NCBI GenBank assembly: GCA_035295125.1
Contig: DATGJP010000095.1
Location: 186,001-250,000 of the forward strand
From: JAICMB01 sp035295125
Lineage (GTDB): Bacteria > Acidobacteriota > Terriglobia > Bryobacterales > Bryobacteraceae
Length of the DNA: 64,000 bases
Reading direction: 5' to 3'
Part shown: piece after piece, positions 33,235 through 41,474 of the stretch
How positions within the stretch are numbered: position 1 is the first letter of the stretch
Layout of the letters: each line of letters opens with the position of its first letter
Program-made: the position numbers and the translations under genes
The notes under the pieces: model-generated
Told to the model about the DNA's origin: nothing
Databases searched by the model: none
The model's input: the letters and a program-made list of their open reading frames with translations, nothing else

Positions 33235-33888
33235 CTGACCTACCAGGCAAAAATCTTAGATACCCACCGCTGGCTGGAGCACGGCTTCGGAACACGTCGT
33301 ACAAACGGGTGGCCGGATGCAACCAGGGTGGTGCATCTGAAGCAGGTTCACTCAAATTGGGTGAAAAGTGTGTTAGATTCCGCAGCCGGATCTGCGGGAG
33401 AAGGCGATGCACTCATTACCGACCGGCCGGGTGCTCTACTGTCCGTTCGGACGGCGGACTGCCTTCCTATTCTGATCGCGGATCCCACCCATCATGCCGT
33501 CGCCGCTGTGCACGCCGGTTGGCGCGGTACTGCCGCGGAAATCGGTCCGGCGACATTAGTGGCCATGAGCGGACAATTTGGCACACGCGCCGAGGACGTA
33601 TTGGTCGCTATCGGCCCTGGAATTGGGCCTTGCTGCTTTGAGGTGGGACCGGAAGTGGGGTCCGAATTCGAACGTTTCTTCCCGGAACGAAACGACTTGC
33701 GGGTTCGCACGCGCATTGATCTGGCCGAAGCCAACCGACGGCAGTTCGCTTCCGCCGGAGTGCCGGCAGCTCAGATTGAGCTGCTGCGTCTGTGCACACG
33801 TTGCCTGGTTGAGGAATTTCACTCGTACCGGCGCGATGGAAAGGGATCAGGACGCATGGTGTCGGCCATTGGGATTTGTACCGCCTGA
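33235..33888 (+). CDS. pgeF: Polyphenol oxidase/laccase domain purine nucleosidase YfiH (PgeF)
   Basis: The 217-residue product has the Cu-oxidase_4 (PF02578) hallmarks: 'HRWLEHGFGTRRTNGWPD' at the N-terminus, LKQVHSNWV, 'VRTADCLPILIAD' with the catalytic Cys, AVHAGWRGTAAEIG with the zinc His, and RMVSAIGI. Members remove misincorporated residues during peptidoglycan synthesis or cleave purine nucleosides. The domain begins at 33238-33250, but the frame has no ATG, GTG or TTG there; only CTG at 33235 is available after the stop at 33226-33228. Start is therefore uncertain; the next GTG (33328) would remove part of the active-site fold. Confidence 0.82.
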   Translation: MTYQAKILDTHRWLEHGFGTRRTNGWPDATRVVHLKQVHSNWVKSVLDSAAGSAGEGDALITDRPGALLSVRTADCLPILIADPTHHAVAAVHAGWRGTAAEIGPATLVAMSGQFGTRAEDVLVAIGPGIGPCCFEVGPEVGSEFERFFPERNDLRVRTRIDLAEANRRQFASAGVPAAQIELLRLCTRCLVEEFHSYRRDGKGSGRMVSAIGICTA

Positions 33889-33904
33889 AGGCACCGTCAG
33901 GAAA

Positions 33905-33938
33905 CACGAAAGGCGCGAGGTTGAACTCGCGCCTTCGT
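33905..33938. terminator. Strong bidirectional hairpin between pgeF and dksA
   Basis: CACGAAAGGCGCGAG and CTCGCGCCTTCGTG pair around a GTTGAA loop, with one bulged base. It lies between two convergent genes. The stem is long and GC-rich, so it should stop transcription from both sides even without a clean T-run. Confidence 0.75.
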
Positions 33939-33967
33939 GGGAGAAAACCCGGTAAAGAGAATCGAGA

Positions 33968-34351
33968 TTACGCTGCGTTGACGAGCAGATCGTCGAGCGT
34001 CTCGACGCCTTCTTCCTGGTTTCTGTCGGCCACTTCCTGACACGCGATGCAGTACGGCGCCCACGGAACGGCGTTTAACCGCTTGAGGCTAATATCTTCT
34101 TCACAATGGAGGCAGATACCGTACATCCCTTCATCAATGCGGTGCAGCGCCGATCGGACATTCCGCAGCAGGTTCGACTCCCGGTCGAGGTTGCGGATGG
34201 CGAGCTCGCGCTCGGCCGCGTTTTGAACTTCGTCCAGAGCATCCGGACTCTTTTCGATTGTGATCGCGTCCCGGTTACGCAGTACCTTTTCCAACTCGGC
34301 CTGTTTGTTCTCCAGGATCTCTTTATATTTGTTTAATTCGGTCTTCGTCAT
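33968..34351 (-). CDS. DksA/TraR-type zinc-finger regulator
   Basis: The 127-residue product starts with a coiled-coil helix pair (MTKTELNKYKEILENKQAEL, later NLLRNVRSALHRIDEGMYGI) and ends with the four-Cys zinc site CLHCEEDISLKRL ... YCIACQ, the DksA fold. The tip of the coiled coil carries acidic residues (SPDALDEVQ), where DksA places its Asp pair. It probably binds RNA polymerase and tunes transcription during starvation. TAAGGAG precedes the ATG by eight bases. A promoter-like sequence lies in the 544-base gap upstream. Confidence 0.9.
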   Translation of the reverse strand: MTKTELNKYKEILENKQAELEKVLRNRDAITIEKSPDALDEVQNAAERELAIRNLDRESNLLRNVRSALHRIDEGMYGICLHCEEDISLKRLNAVPWAPYCIACQEVADRNQEEGVETLDDLLVNAA

Positions 34352-34398
34352 TGGGTTAGCTCCTTACTTTTCTTTCGTTCGCTACGGTTCGTATAAGT

Positions 34399-34605
34399 TC
34401 AAGTGGTATAGACGCACACGATACCATAAAGGTTCATGGCGGCCAAGGGTATTAGAAAACTTAAATGGTCTCTGAAGTTGCGCTCATGCCGTTCCGTCGA
34501 GGGCAACGAGCGATATCGAGAACTGGCTCCAGAAATCATACCACACTCCGCGAGCAATTCAAGTGCCAGGGCAAAATTTCTTCGTTGCTGACCTCGAACT
34601 GTCAT
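34399..34605 (-). CDS. Possible 68-residue protein upstream of dksA
   Basis: The ATG at 34605 has AAGGAG six bases upstream, an excellent ribosome-binding site. The product starts MTVRGQQRRNFALALELLAE and ends LSFLIPLAAMNLYGIVCVYT, so the last 20 residues are hydrophobic. I recognise no family. A promoter-like sequence for dksA lies inside it, so it might be a leader peptide or chance. Confidence 0.3.
   Translation of the reverse strand: MTVRGQQRRNFALALELLAECGMISGASSRYRSLPSTERHERNFRDHLSFLIPLAAMNLYGIVCVYTT
34535..34562 (-). promoter_or_regulatory. sigma70-like promoter for dksA
   Basis: On the minus strand TTGAAT (34562-34557), a 16-base spacer and TATGAT (34540-34535) with an extended -10 TGG. 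It points to dksA, whose ATG is 184 bases further, giving a long leader. The short spacer is a reservation. Confidence 0.5.
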
Positions 34606-34639
34606 CTAGATCTCCTTTGGCACCCCATTCTTATCGGCT

Positions 34640-34772
34640 CCAAGGTACCGTTTGATTACGGTAAACACCCGTACTACCGCCTTATCGTTTTGCCTTAGGC
34701 AGTACGGAAAGTTTTCCTGGGCGCCTGTGACACGCCGCTGTGTTTTGGTTACCACAAGAGAACCCAAAACAC
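34640..34772. other. Hairpin-rich intergenic segment, candidate structured RNA
   Basis: The 34352-34895 gap has no recognised large gene. Within it are ACCG-TTTGATTA-CGGT near 34647-34662, CCGTACT/AGTACGG at 34669-34675 and 34701-34707 with an inner GCCT/AGGC pair, and GTGTTTTGG/CCAAAACAC at 34740-34772. This density of stems suggests an RNA element or terminator cluster. No known riboswitch fold was recognised. Confidence 0.4.
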
Positions 34773-34895
34773 TTAGGTGGGTGAACTGTCGCAGCCCTCT
34801 CAATTTTTCTTGGGCTTAGCAGATTCGATGCGGCAACCCCTCAAACGGTTGCAAAACTTCCAAACCCCATACGCGCCGTTGGCGCGGGATTTGGC

Positions 34896-35861
34896 TCAGT
34901 TCTGCTGCTGCTTGGCACGGCGCGGCTGGTGGGAGGCTGTGAGCATGTTTTCCAACGTGCTCTCCGGAATCGCCAGGTTCATCGTCATCGTGCTGCCGTT
35001 GGTGTTCGTCTTGAGATTGTCCAGAAGCGTCGAAACCTGTGCGGAAGTTGTGTCTTTGTCCCGATTCGTCTGGATCATGCTCGCCAGAAACTTCACTACA
35101 TCGACCAACGCCTGGGCATCTTTTTCCGATCGGGTGAGTGCTTCGGCAAAAAGCTGCACGGTGGACCCGAATTTCAGGCCGCCGCTGGCCTGCTGGATCG
35201 CAGTGACCACGTTCCCGCGCATGGCGCTGCTGACGCCGGAATTCGGCATGGCGCCGGCAAATTCCGACAATGGCACCAGCGTCGTGAACCAAAAGTCGTT
35301 CGAACCCCTCACCTGTGCAATCTTTGCAGCGAGCGCGGGCGCGGCTGCTGAGGCACTCTTGGCGCGATCGATGGCGGCCTTCACGTTTGCGAGGTCTCCC
35401 ATCGCGGCGGTGTTGGAATCGAGGATGGCAACCGCAGTCCCAGTGAATGTGGCGTCATCGTCCACCTTCTGGGTAATAATTCCCACGCCCTGGTAAGCCG
35501 TCACTACCCCACCATTGGCTGCCGCAGCGTTCTCGGCCTTGGAGCCATTGAATCGGCCGCGGGCCACTACGAGCCAGTGCATCGGCCCGGTTTGCGCGCC
35601 GTTGGCAGCCATTAGAATCTGGTCGACATCCCGGGTGGGGTCGAAACCGGTCTGCGTCACAAAATCCGTGTACGCTTTGTCGCTGGGCTGCATGTGGCTC
35701 AGGACATACGTGCCGAACGGTGAACCTTTCGCCTGACGGACTTCCACGCCCGCGATCACTTTAGCGTCTGGCATCAAGAGGTTCAACAGCGAATTGCTCG
35801 CCGCCAAAGTAACTGCCGGTGCAGCCGCAACCATCAACAGCACGCTACAAAACTTGCGCAT
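34896..35861 (-). CDS. Secreted protein of unknown function, Acidobacterial type
   Basis: The 321-residue product starts MRKFCSVLLMVAAAPAVTLA, a signal peptide with cleavage near AASNS. The mature part begins NLLMPDAKVIAGVEVRQAKG and has the alternating strand/helix pattern of proteins that measure or bind a partner (DPTRDVDQILMAANGAQTGP), a Gly/Ala-rich centre and a Q-rich end (PRRAKQQQN). I recognise it only as a type frequent in Acidobacteria; no function is known to me. I chose the ATG at 35861 because it opens the signal peptide. It follows the hairpin-rich gap and stands alone. Confidence 0.72.
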   Translation of the reverse strand: MRKFCSVLLMVAAAPAVTLAASNSLLNLLMPDAKVIAGVEVRQAKGSPFGTYVLSHMQPSDKAYTDFVTQTGFDPTRDVDQILMAANGAQTGPMHWLVVARGRFNGSKAENAAAANGGVVTAYQGVGIITQKVDDDATFTGTAVAILDSNTAAMGDLANVKAAIDRAKSASAAAPALAAKIAQVRGSNDFWFTTLVPLSEFAGAMPNSGVSSAMRGNVVTAIQQASGGLKFGSTVQLFAEALTRSEKDAQALVDVVKFLASMIQTNRDKDTTSAQVSTLLDNLKTNTNGSTMTMNLAIPESTLENMLTASHQPRRAKQQQN

Positions 35862-36029
35862 GAAAAGAGGACACCTTTCGTTCACATTAGAGGCTACCAC
35901 GCACACGGCGTGACGCCTTTGATAGTAAGGACGGATTTACCTGCTTGGAATTACGCCGCTAGCAGCCGGTGCAGAAGTCGGCCACGCTGAAAGTCTGCTC
36001 CACCTTGGCTCGCAACCTGTTGAGCCATC

Positions 36030-36057
36030 AAGGTGGCGCAGGCGGTTTCGCCTGCGT
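36030..36057. repeat. Dispersed intergenic repeat, copy 3 (one end)
   Basis: AAGGTGGCGCAGGCGG followed by TTTCGCCTGC, the terminal palindrome of the family. It lies between the secreted protein gene and the TPR gene stop. A CCACCTTGG stretch upstream (near 36000) may be the decayed opposite end. Confidence 0.6.
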
Positions 36058-36077
36058 ATGCCACTCCCGAAACTAAG

Positions 36078-37250
36078 CTACTTGCCCGGCGTGCCGGTAA
36101 GCAGTTGCTGAACCTTCCGCTCACTGGCCGCGCGATCGGGCTGACCCAACCGGTCATAAACACGTGCCAGGTGTTCATGTGTGTCCAGTTGCTTGGCATC
36201 CAGATTGACGCTGACCTTGAACTCCGCCGCAGCCTCATTGAACTTCTGCTCTTTCTCGAACAGGACCCCCAACTGGTAGTGGCTCTCCCAATCTGTATCC
36301 TTCAGCGCAATCGATTCGCGCAGTAGCTTTTCGGCTTTCCCATCGTCGCCACCGGTCTGCATCACGGCTTTGGCATATACCAGCGACGCGGCCGAACTGC
36401 GGGGATTCGCCGCATGCCAGGCGTCCAGACGCGCCATCACCTCGGGCATGCGATCGCCCACCTGGTCGAGCATGCGACCTAACAGCACATAAGGCTGTTC
36501 TGAACCGGGCGCATACGAAATGGCCCGAAGGAAGCAACTCACCGCATCCGCAAAATGTCGCTGGCTGTAGTAAACGATTCCCGTTTCCGTCTCCAGCACC
36601 GGGCTGCGATCGAAAATCTTCCGGCTACTGTCCAGCACCACCTGCGCCTCCGGAAAACGTTGGTGCCGCACCAGCATGCGGGCAAGATCGCGATAGTACG
36701 CCTCCTCGTAAGGCGACATCTCAATTGCGCGCTGATACTCCGAGGTAGCATTCTCCAATTGGTCGTCGCCGTCGTAGGCGGCGGCCAGCAGGGCATGAAG
36801 ATCCCCGCGTTTGTTGTCGCGAGCAGACGCGCGCCGGGCGTACTCAATTGCCGCGCGCGGCTTCCCCGCCCGTATCCATAGCACCGCTGCATCCGCGCTC
36901 GCATCTTCATTGGAAGCCGCATAGCGCGATTCCAGGCTCGCAGCTTTGTCGAAGTTCCCGGCTTGGGCATAATAAACCGCCAAAGCATGAATCGTGTCGG
37001 GACTCTTGGTGGCAAAGGTCTCCGCCTTCACCGCCGCGGCTTCCGCCAGGGTGGGCGATTTCAGCCCCCGGTAGGTTTGCGCCAGCGCAATCCAGACTTC
37101 AGGATTACGGGGTTGCAGCCGCGAGGCCGCTTCGAGAATCTGCCGCGCATGCGCAAGATCGTTCTTGTTCAACGCGTCCAGTCCTGCCCGGAGCTGCGCA
37201 TTGAAGTCCGCTGCGGCGAAGAACAACAAGAGCACATGGACCAACATCAA
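36078..37250 (-). CDS. Tetratricopeptide-repeat protein, probably exported
   Basis: The 390-residue product begins with a short hydrophobic signal (MMLVHVLLLFFAAAD) and then has around nine TPR units, for example ARQILEAASRLQPRNPEVWI, 'ATSEYQRAIEMSPYEEAYYR', VSCFLRAISYAPGSEQPYVL and FNEAAAEFKVSVNLDAKQLD. TPR arrays bind proteins; the partner is unknown. The gene is the last of a minus-strand run: phosphatase, lipoprotein, methyltransferase and a secreted protein lie upstream with gaps of only 8-22 bases. Confidence 0.85.
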   Translation of the reverse strand: MMLVHVLLLFFAAADFNAQLRAGLDALNKNDLAHARQILEAASRLQPRNPEVWIALAQTYRGLKSPTLAEAAAVKAETFATKSPDTIHALAVYYAQAGNFDKAASLESRYAASNEDASADAAVLWIRAGKPRAAIEYARRASARDNKRGDLHALLAAAYDGDDQLENATSEYQRAIEMSPYEEAYYRDLARMLVRHQRFPEAQVVLDSSRKIFDRSPVLETETGIVYYSQRHFADAVSCFLRAISYAPGSEQPYVLLGRMLDQVGDRMPEVMARLDAWHAANPRSSAASLVYAKAVMQTGGDDGKAEKLLRESIALKDTDWESHYQLGVLFEKEQKFNEAAAEFKVSVNLDAKQLDTHEHLARVYDRLGQPDRAASERKVQQLLTGTPGK

Positions 37251-37268
37251 ACCAATTTTACGACGCGG

Positions 37269-37844
37269 TCAGGGGGTGTCCGTCTTGCTCTTACCCAAGG
37301 GAGGTGGTGGAGGATTGGCGCCGGCGTTGTAGCGCAGAATGTAATGCTGCATCGCGCGCTCGGTCCAGCTCATACCGTGGAGCCGGGCTTCGGTGAGCGC
37401 CTTTTCATTCTGCCAGTGGTCGTGCGAGATCCGGTAACAGGCCACGACGGTGCCGGTGCGGTCCGCCCCGCGCCTGCAATGCACGAAAACGGGCCAGCCT
37501 CCGCTGTCGTTCAGAATCCCCAGGATTTTCGTGATCTCCTCATCCGTGGGAGCCGAATATCCCCCCAATGGTATGTGGATGTACCGCATACCCGCCGCCT
37601 TCACAAGACCCTCTTCTTCAGCGGTATGTTCTTTGCCCCCGCGCAGATCGATCACGGTTTTGACACCCAATTTGGCAAGGCTTTTGAACCCGGCCGGCAA
37701 TGGCTGAGCACCCCGATAGATATGTTCGTCGACCTGGTGAAAGTTGTGAACTCCGGGTGGCGTGAGGTCCGCCGCAGAGGCAATAGAACAGGCGGCAAAC
37801 GAAAGGGTTAAGATAACCCGGCCGGGAAGAGCTTTCCGCGTCAT
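37269..37844 (-). CDS. Exported dual-specificity/tyrosine phosphatase-like protein
   Basis: The 191-residue product has a signal peptide (VILTLSFAACSIASA) and the Cys-based phosphatase signature VFVHCRRGADRTGTV, with catalytic Cys and Arg in HC-x5-R. The upstream strand 'NFHQVDEHIYRGAQPLPAGF' and GVKTVIDLRGGKEHTAEEEG fit the DSP-like group that includes bacterial inositol-phosphate phosphatases. It acts outside the cytoplasm, on phosphoproteins, lipids or inositol phosphates. I chose the ATG at 37844 because the longer frame would overlap the lipoprotein gene. A proline-rich tail follows the domain. Confidence 0.87.
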   Translation of the reverse strand: MTRKALPGRVILTLSFAACSIASAADLTPPGVHNFHQVDEHIYRGAQPLPAGFKSLAKLGVKTVIDLRGGKEHTAEEEGLVKAAGMRYIHIPLGGYSAPTDEEITKILGILNDSGGWPVFVHCRRGADRTGTVVACYRISHDHWQNEKALTEARLHGMSWTERAMQHYILRYNAGANPPPPPLGKSKTDTP

Positions 37845-37857
37845 CTCTATACTCAGT

Positions 37858-38796
37858 CTAACCCGCGCGCGACACACGCAATGGCTGCTCCAGCCGGAAC
37901 GTCATGACGCTCTCGACAGGGACGCGTATCGCCGCACCCTTGGTCAGCACTTGGGTCGCCGCGCCTGCCCCGGCTCCTGACGCGGCACCGATGGCAGCGC
38001 CTTTGCCATGCCCCGCAATAGCGCCAATGATAGCTCCGACAACCGCCCCGCCTCCAGTGTACTCCGCGGTGCGTTTATTCTCGCCAACGCCGCTTTTGCC
38101 ATTCCGTACGACGTCCGATGTTTCCAACCGATACTGCTGCCCGCCAACAGAAACCGATCCCAGGTCCATTATGAGATCGGACGTTCCGCGGAAGCGGCCG
38201 CCCTTGGAAGCCGAGCGAATCACGATGGTCGCGTTGGACCCCCGGGGTATGACACAAGCGCCATCCGCGTCCACAACATCCCTGGTAATCTCCGCCGCGA
38301 AGGTCTGGCCTTCGACGGCACGGCTCGAATCGATGGTCTCTTCGGTTCGCACAGCGAGTTGCGTTCCCGCCGGAACGACGTAGGTCCGGGTGCGAATCGC
38401 CGATTCCTCGGGATGATAATGCTGTTCGTGAAGCTGAGTGTCATCGACTGGCGGGGACGGTACTGACGCTTCCGGGGCTGGGGTCACTGGAGCCGGAGCC
38501 CCTGGAACCGCTGCCGCCGCAGGCGTGGTGTTCACTGCCGTGTCGCCATAGTCAATGGACCGTACGTCCTTCATATCCAGCGTCGTAGTGGCGTGAGTGT
38601 CGTCAGTGACCAGAGTGACCTGGGTCGGACTGCTCGCCACTACCGAACCGCTCATCATTTGGCCGCTGCGAAGCGCGATCGTCGCATGAGGCCCGCCGGC
38701 GGCGGCGGTTGCCGCCTGTTTCGCGCACGACCACGAAACGGAAAGTGCAAGGGCAAGAATCACAAACTGGAACTTCAGCATGGTCGTCATCTTCAT
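37858..38796 (-). CDS. Glycine-zipper lipoprotein
   Basis: The 312-residue product has a signal peptide ending in a lipobox-like VSWSC (Cys24). A beta domain (ATIALRSGQMMSGSVVASSP) resembles an SH3-like or peptidase-associated fold, followed by a Pro/Ala linker, a conserved domain with 'VVPAGTQLAVRTEETIDSSR' and a glycine zipper (GGGAVVGAIIGAIAGHGKGA) that could insert into a membrane. The end has SVMTFRLEQPLRV. It is probably an outer-membrane lipoprotein with a structural role. It lies 13 bases upstream of the phosphatase gene. Confidence 0.82.
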   Translation of the reverse strand: MKMTTMLKFQFVILALALSVSWSCAKQAATAAAGGPHATIALRSGQMMSGSVVASSPTQVTLVTDDTHATTTLDMKDVRSIDYGDTAVNTTPAAAAVPGAPAPVTPAPEASVPSPPVDDTQLHEQHYHPEESAIRTRTYVVPAGTQLAVRTEETIDSSRAVEGQTFAAEITRDVVDADGACVIPRGSNATIVIRSASKGGRFRGTSDLIMDLGSVSVGGQQYRLETSDVVRNGKSGVGENKRTAEYTGGGAVVGAIIGAIAGHGKGAAIGAASGAGAGAATQVLTKGAAIRVPVESVMTFRLEQPLRVSRAG

Positions 38797-38804
38797 TAGT
38801 ATCT

Positions 38805-39659
38805 CTAGATCCCGCCGGCTTCGGTCGCAGCCCGTATGAGATGGCCGCCGCGTTCTGGGGCGGACGCCGCCCGGCTGGGAAAGTACCGGCTTGCAATTTG
38901 ACGCGGTCCGAGGTCTTCGATTTCAACGAATCCTGCAGCCGTCAACTCCCGGTGGAGCGGTTCCGGCTCAAAATAGCTCTTGAACTCTTCACCCAGCGCC
39001 GCCACACGCATCGCACGATCCTGATGGACCGCTCGCATCTCCGGCGTCAATTGATCCGGAGGTTCGCCGTAGTCGAACACGAGGGAGGCGCCTCGAGACA
39101 AGCTCGCAATGAATGAAAGGGTCGACCAGACAGCCTCCGTGCTGATGTAAGGGACAACACCCAGCCAGGTGAAAAAAGCAGGCTCCCCACTGTTGAATCC
39201 GGCTGCGCTGAGGATCTCCCGGAGAGTCAGTCTCTCAAAATCGGCCGCTGCAAACGTCAGGCTCACCGGCACCGGGATTTCGGCTGCCGCCAGCAGTTGC
39301 CTCTTCCAAGCCTGTGTGTCGGGGTGATCGACTTCGATAACGCGGAGGCGATCGCCAAAGGGGTTGCGATAGGCATAGGTGTCCAGCCCGGCTCCGAGAA
39401 CCACGAGTTGCTGCACTCCGCGATCAACGGCGGCCGCCAAAGCGTCCTCGGCAAAACGGTGGCGCGACGCAATGAACGTCCGCATGCCGCGTCCGGAAGT
39501 ACGCTCCTCGGCTTCGCGCGCAATCACCTCAGGGTCGTTTTTGCCAACTATTCGCAGCGCGAGAGGATCGCTGAATATCCGTCCTTCTTCGAGCACCTGG
39601 TGGGCGGCACGATGAAAAGCGGCAGCCCAGGCCGTGCGGCTTGGTGTTCCAGCCTGCAT
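38805..39659 (-). CDS. SAM-dependent methyltransferase (LCMT/PF04072 type)
   Basis: The 284-residue product matches the large class I group related to leucine carboxyl methyltransferase: ASRHRFAEDALAAAVDRGVQ, then QLVVLGAGLDTYAYRNPFGD (SAM-binding GxGLDT), RVIEVDHPDTQAWKRQLL and FTWLGVVPYISTEAVWSTLS. Members methylate polyketide, lipid or carboxyl groups; the substrate here is unknown. Length is normal. It is in a run of closely spaced minus-strand genes, eight bases from the lipoprotein start. Confidence 0.9.
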   Translation of the reverse strand: MQAGTPSRTAWAAAFHRAAHQVLEEGRIFSDPLALRIVGKNDPEVIAREAEERTSGRGMRTFIASRHRFAEDALAAAVDRGVQQLVVLGAGLDTYAYRNPFGDRLRVIEVDHPDTQAWKRQLLAAAEIPVPVSLTFAAADFERLTLREILSAAGFNSGEPAFFTWLGVVPYISTEAVWSTLSFIASLSRGASLVFDYGEPPDQLTPEMRAVHQDRAMRVAALGEEFKSYFEPEPLHRELTAAGFVEIEDLGPRQIASRYFPSRAASAPERGGHLIRAATEAGGI

Positions 39660-39681
39660 GGCTCAAGAGTAAAACAGCCAG

Positions 39682-40449
39682 CTACGGATGCGTCTCGCTT
39701 CCGAAGGTCACGGTCGAATCGACGGAATAGATCTTCACCTTCGTATCGATGGGCCGAAGCATCTGGAGGACGATGCCGTCCCCATCGGTCTTGAGCGAGA
39801 AGTGGAGGTTGCCCTCGCGTTCCACTGGGAACTCCTTGCTGCCATAAGGAGGGATCAGAACATCGGACACCATGGAGCAGACCGGCTTCAGCTCGCTATC
39901 GCGCTGTTCAGGAACCGAGTAGAAGGTGCCTGTCGAGTAGCACGCTGATGCTTTCGTGGGGTGCGAGGAGGTGTTAATCACCGTGATCACCTCGCCCGCT
40001 CGCATTTCCGACACGTCCCCTGAAAACCAGGGGCTGCGCATCGGGTAGGCGACCTCGCGGCGGGCGGTGCGGAGCTCATTTCCTGCCAGGCACTCCGTCG
40101 TGGCGCTGACGGCAAGAACCGGCCGCAGGGTCGGAATGGGAATTCTCTCCCGCACCTTGACCCATGCGGCGGTTGTTTCCTCTTCGATTCGTAAACGGAC
40201 GCTGGTCTGCTCTCCAGGCGCGAGACGGACTGTCATCTCGTCGCGGCCCTGCAGCGGAACCAGTTCGCCGCTGGAGCGATGACCTTCCACATCCGCCACC
40301 ACCACCCTATCTCCAAGATTCTGAAGCGTGATTCCGGACCAGCAGGACGATCCGTAGGCCATCGCCGGCAGCACCGTTTCCGCCGCCGGTGGACCTACCG
40401 CGCCGGTCGCGAGCAGCGGCAAAAGAAACACGAATAGCGGGCCTTTCAC
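39682..40449 (-). CDS. Secreted beta-rich protein of unknown function
   Basis: The 255-residue product has a signal peptide (MKGPLFVFLLPLLATGAVGP) and a beta-sandwich-like pattern: CWSGITLQNLGDRVVVADVE, LVPLQGRDEMTVRLAPGEQT, 'GEVITVINTSSHPTKASACY', IPPYGSKEFPVEREGNLHFS. Several Cys may form disulfides. The pattern resembles Ig-like domains of secreted Acidobacterial proteins. It is the first gene of the minus-strand run that ends with the TPR protein, and divergent from the peptidoglycan-binding gene. No specific function is suggested. Confidence 0.7.
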   Translation of the reverse strand: MKGPLFVFLLPLLATGAVGPPAAETVLPAMAYGSSCWSGITLQNLGDRVVVADVEGHRSSGELVPLQGRDEMTVRLAPGEQTSVRLRIEEETTAAWVKVRERIPIPTLRPVLAVSATTECLAGNELRTARREVAYPMRSPWFSGDVSEMRAGEVITVINTSSHPTKASACYSTGTFYSVPEQRDSELKPVCSMVSDVLIPPYGSKEFPVEREGNLHFSLKTDGDGIVLQMLRPIDTKVKIYSVDSTVTFGSETHP

Positions 40450-40541
40450 TTCCTAATATTCGGCCCCTGGCGCCGTTTTCTGTAACGAACCAGGCGAATC
40501 CAGCACTTTTAAACGCAGGGCGGCCGTCAAGAGGAGAAAAC

Positions 40542-41423
40542 ATGCTCCGCAATCTGAGTATTGGAATGCGCGGGCCTGATGTACTCGCCGTACAACAAGG
40601 TCTGAATATCAGGAAACAGCCGCAGGACCGGGCTCTCGTGGAAGACGGAGTCTTTGGTGCCAAAACCCAGGCTGCGGTTCTTGCTTTTCAACGACGTAAT
40701 AACCTGACGGTGGATGGCGTCGTGGGGCCACGTACACGTGCCGCAATCTTTCCGCTGGCAGTGGTCACGGTTCGGGCTTTCGGTATGCGGCTTCGCCAGC
40801 CGAGCCTGCTGTCTTTCGGTCAAAGCCAGCCCACGACGCCGACTTTTAACCCCTTCATCCTGCCGCCCCTGAGCCCGACAATTCTGGGATATCAGCCGCT
40901 TTCGTACCCCAATCTCACAACACCGATTGCGACGCCGCTACTTGCTCCACCTCCGCTGCTGCCCCTGACTCTTCCGATTCACCACTTTGAAATCTCACCG
41001 GGAGGCGGCATCTCGCTTGGCCGGAAACCTGACCTGTCCTTCAATTTGACACTCAGCGGAATCGTGATGATCGGCGATGAAGAGGGCAACCACCAGGAAT
41101 TCTCGTCGGGAATCATCACCAGCAGCCCGGGCGTCTTTCAGGGAGGCGACTGGAGCGTCGGCTGGTTTGCCCAACTGACGCACGTCGAGCAACTGGGGCG
41201 CTCAGGGAACTTCAGTTGGCAGCCGAACGCCCAAGTCGTATTCGGGAACACGCCGCGTCCGTTTCTCTCCGTGACAGCCTCGCCGGCCAACGTCCAATGG
41301 GATCTCAACAAATCCTTGAGTCTCAGCCTGGGCGGCCCGAGTGTCACCGCGACGTTCGCTCCCGAGGGGGCGTCGCTCGGGTGGGGTCTGGCGTCGTTCG
41401 GAGTAGTGGGCAAGTTCAACTGA
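40542..41423 (+). CDS. Peptidoglycan-binding protein with C-terminal beta domain
   Basis: The 293-residue product starts directly with a PG_binding_1 domain (SIGMRGPDVLAVQQGLNIRK, DGVFGAKTQAAVLAFQRRNN, LTVDGVVGPRTRAA). A Pro/Leu-rich linker follows (residues about 100-150) and then a Gly/Ser-rich region of alternating strands (SFNLTLSGIVMIGDEEGNHQ ... SVTATFAPEGASLGWGLASF), possibly an autotransporter-like or lectin-like fold. No signal peptide was seen. GAGGAG lies six bases before the ATG at 40542, which fixes the start. Confidence 0.78.
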   Translation: MLRNLSIGMRGPDVLAVQQGLNIRKQPQDRALVEDGVFGAKTQAAVLAFQRRNNLTVDGVVGPRTRAAIFPLAVVTVRAFGMRLRQPSLLSFGQSQPTTPTFNPFILPPLSPTILGYQPLSYPNLTTPIATPLLAPPPLLPLTLPIHHFEISPGGGISLGRKPDLSFNLTLSGIVMIGDEEGNHQEFSSGIITSSPGVFQGGDWSVGWFAQLTHVEQLGRSGNFSWQPNAQVVFGNTPRPFLSVTASPANVQWDLNKSLSLSLGGPSVTATFAPEGASLGWGLASFGVVGKFN

Positions 41424-41474
41424 CGCGGGCTTGAACGGCAGAACGGTCGGTTCCTACTCTGCGATCATGCGAGT

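Noticed and set aside
34606..34803. Minus-strand ORF of 65 codons before the small ORF upstream of dksA
   Set aside because: It starts with TTG without a ribosome-binding site, has no recognisable domain and runs through the hairpin-rich segment.
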